From Oscillatoriophycideae cyanobacterium NC_groundwater_1537_Pr4_S-0.65um_50_18 (GTDB lineage Bacteria > Cyanobacteriota > Cyanobacteriia > Elainellales > Elainellaceae): a DNA stretch of 64,000 nucleotides. The position numbers were made by a program, and so were the translations under genes. Location: NCBI GenBank assembly GCA_016208305.1, contig JACQYI010000018.1, forward strand, positions 1-64,000, in the 5' to 3' direction. Numbering within the stretch: position 1 is the stretch's first letter; every line of letters begins with the position of its first letter. The notes below the pieces were generated by a model. That model saw only the letters and a program-made list of their open reading frames with translations, was not told the origin of the DNA and made no database searches. Of the stretch, positions 63,165-64,000 are shown piece by piece.

Positions 63165-64000
63165 ATGCATCTCTCCGCCGACCAGCGCCACTCTATTCAG
63201 CAACTCATCCGAGATTGCGGGCAACAGGCACAACGGATGGCCGTAGAAAAGTTTCAAGTCTACGAGAAAGGGCGAGATGACTATGTCACGGATGTCGATC
63301 GCGCCCTGGATGCCCAACTCACCGAGGGATTTTCTCAACTTTTCCCCCAGGATGGCGTCATCACCGAAGAAAATTCTGCGTCTTGGCAAATCTTGGGGCA
63401 AGACGATCGCCGCCTGTGGCTGATTGACCCGATTGACGGCACAGATGACTTTATTCAAGGAAAACCCCACTACTCGGTCATGGTGGGTTTGTTGGCCGCT
63501 CATCAGCCGATCGCAGGCTGGGTCTACGCGCCAGAGTTTGATCAGCTTTACTGTGGGGGCAAGGGCTGGAGTTCAGAGGGAGATCTGTTTCAGCGATCGG
63601 GCGAGGAAGAACTAACCCCCTTAATTCCCACCTTGCCAGCCCCTTTATCCAAAACGTCTTGCCCCATGCTCATGGGCTACAAAGATCAGCGGCGCTATGG
63701 GCAAGCCATTACGCAACTCATTCCAGGGGTGCAGTTTGACTGTATCGGCAGCTTTGGGCTAAAGGTGATGCGTGTGATTTGCGGTCAGGCGGGGCTGTAT
63801 GTCTACCTCAACGGTCGCGTTAAACTTTGGGACACGGTGGGGCCTTTGGCATTGGCACAGGCCGCAGGGCTAGTCTGCTGTGATCTCGAAGGCAATCCGC
63901 TGCAATTTACTCCTGATGCGCTTAATCTCACCAGTCTGGCGCACCGTCAGCCGATTCTGATTGGCTGGGCGAGCTATGTTGAAGCCTTGCGATCGCCCCT
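63165..64000 (+). CDS. cysQ: CysQ-like 3'(2'),5'-bisphosphate nucleotidase (runs off right edge)
   Basis: 278 codons from the ATG at 63165 are inside the window. The inositol-monophosphatase-fold motifs are VITEENS (metal-binding EE), LIDPIDGTDDF and later LWDTVGPLALAQAAG (WD motif). The order and spacing match CysQ-type enzymes that remove the 3'-phosphate of PAP from sulfate assimilation; an inositol phosphatase function cannot be excluded. The start is 14 bases after the amidase stop, so the two genes are likely cotranscribed. The C-terminus lies outside. Confidence 0.88.
   Translation, partial: MHLSADQRHSIQQLIRDCGQQAQRMAVEKFQVYEKGRDDYVTDVDRALDAQLTEGFSQLFPQDGVITEENSASWQILGQDDRRLWLIDPIDGTDDFIQGKPHYSVMVGLLAAHQPIAGWVYAPEFDQLYCGGKGWSSEGDLFQRSGEEELTPLIPTLPAPLSKTSCPMLMGYKDQRRYGQAITQLIPGVQFDCIGSFGLKVMRVICGQAGLYVYLNGRVKLWDTVGPLALAQAAGLVCCDLEGNPLQFTPDALNLTSLAHRQPILIGWASYVEALRSP

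Overview
The window comes from a cyanobacterial chromosome. Evidence: the start of psbA at the left edge (photosystem II D1), a CrtW-type carotenoid ketolase, the type IV pilus taxis locus hmpF/hmpA-E, and very frequent GCGATCGC-type (HIP1) octamers and cores both inside and between genes. The gene set fits a Leptolyngbya-like or other motile cyanobacterium, but species cannot be assigned from sequence alone. Most genes are ordinary chromosomal genes; accessory features concentrate at 0.9-4.8 kb and 46.6-52.4 kb.

Layout. 0-12 kb: psbA start, a HIT protein, a two-gene TerB-N/TerB-C plus DUF2791 ATPase operon (a stress or phage-defence type pair), a Rieske oxygenase, a C-terminal processing protease, truB, an EI24-type membrane protein, an NAD-dependent epimerase-like protein and hemE. 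12-27 kb: crtW, then hmpF facing away from a five-gene chemotaxis-like operon (PatA/PilG-type regulator, CheY, CheW, MCP, hybrid CheA) that steers type IV pili. 27-37 kb: a small lipase-like hydrolase, a zinc-ribbon/kinase/WD40 protein, then a translationally coupled polysaccharide cluster: ABC permease and ATPase of the Wzm/Wzt type, a membrane-anchored methyltransferase and four family-2 glycosyltransferases. 37-47 kb: gcvT, a PepSY membrane protein with a His-rich loop, a dCache histidine kinase, a Nudix hydrolase, a sigma factor with a DUF1822 partner, and ccdA.

46.6-52.4 kb is a worn, repeat-rich island: a decapitated Rpn-like nuclease remnant, a small conserved protein, and a three-part minus-strand unit made of an LRR-Roco GTPase, a BrnT toxin remnant broken by a 133-bp MITE with a 5-bp target duplication, and an antitoxin-like protein. 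The Roco protein and the antitoxin-like protein carry nearly the same run of GDKIG pentapeptides (at the C-terminus of one, in the middle of the other). I read this as a possible homotypic assembly module linking a sensor GTPase to a partner. It is the most unusual signal in the window.

52.5-64 kb: an alpha/beta hydrolase, a DUF2232 protein coupled to a CobT-like protein, a small coiled-coil protein, an SDR/LysE/TPR/aspartoacylase run divergent from a LysR regulator, an AMIN-domain amidase and the start of a CysQ-like phosphatase cut by the right edge. No tRNA, rRNA, CRISPR array or complete insertion sequence was seen.
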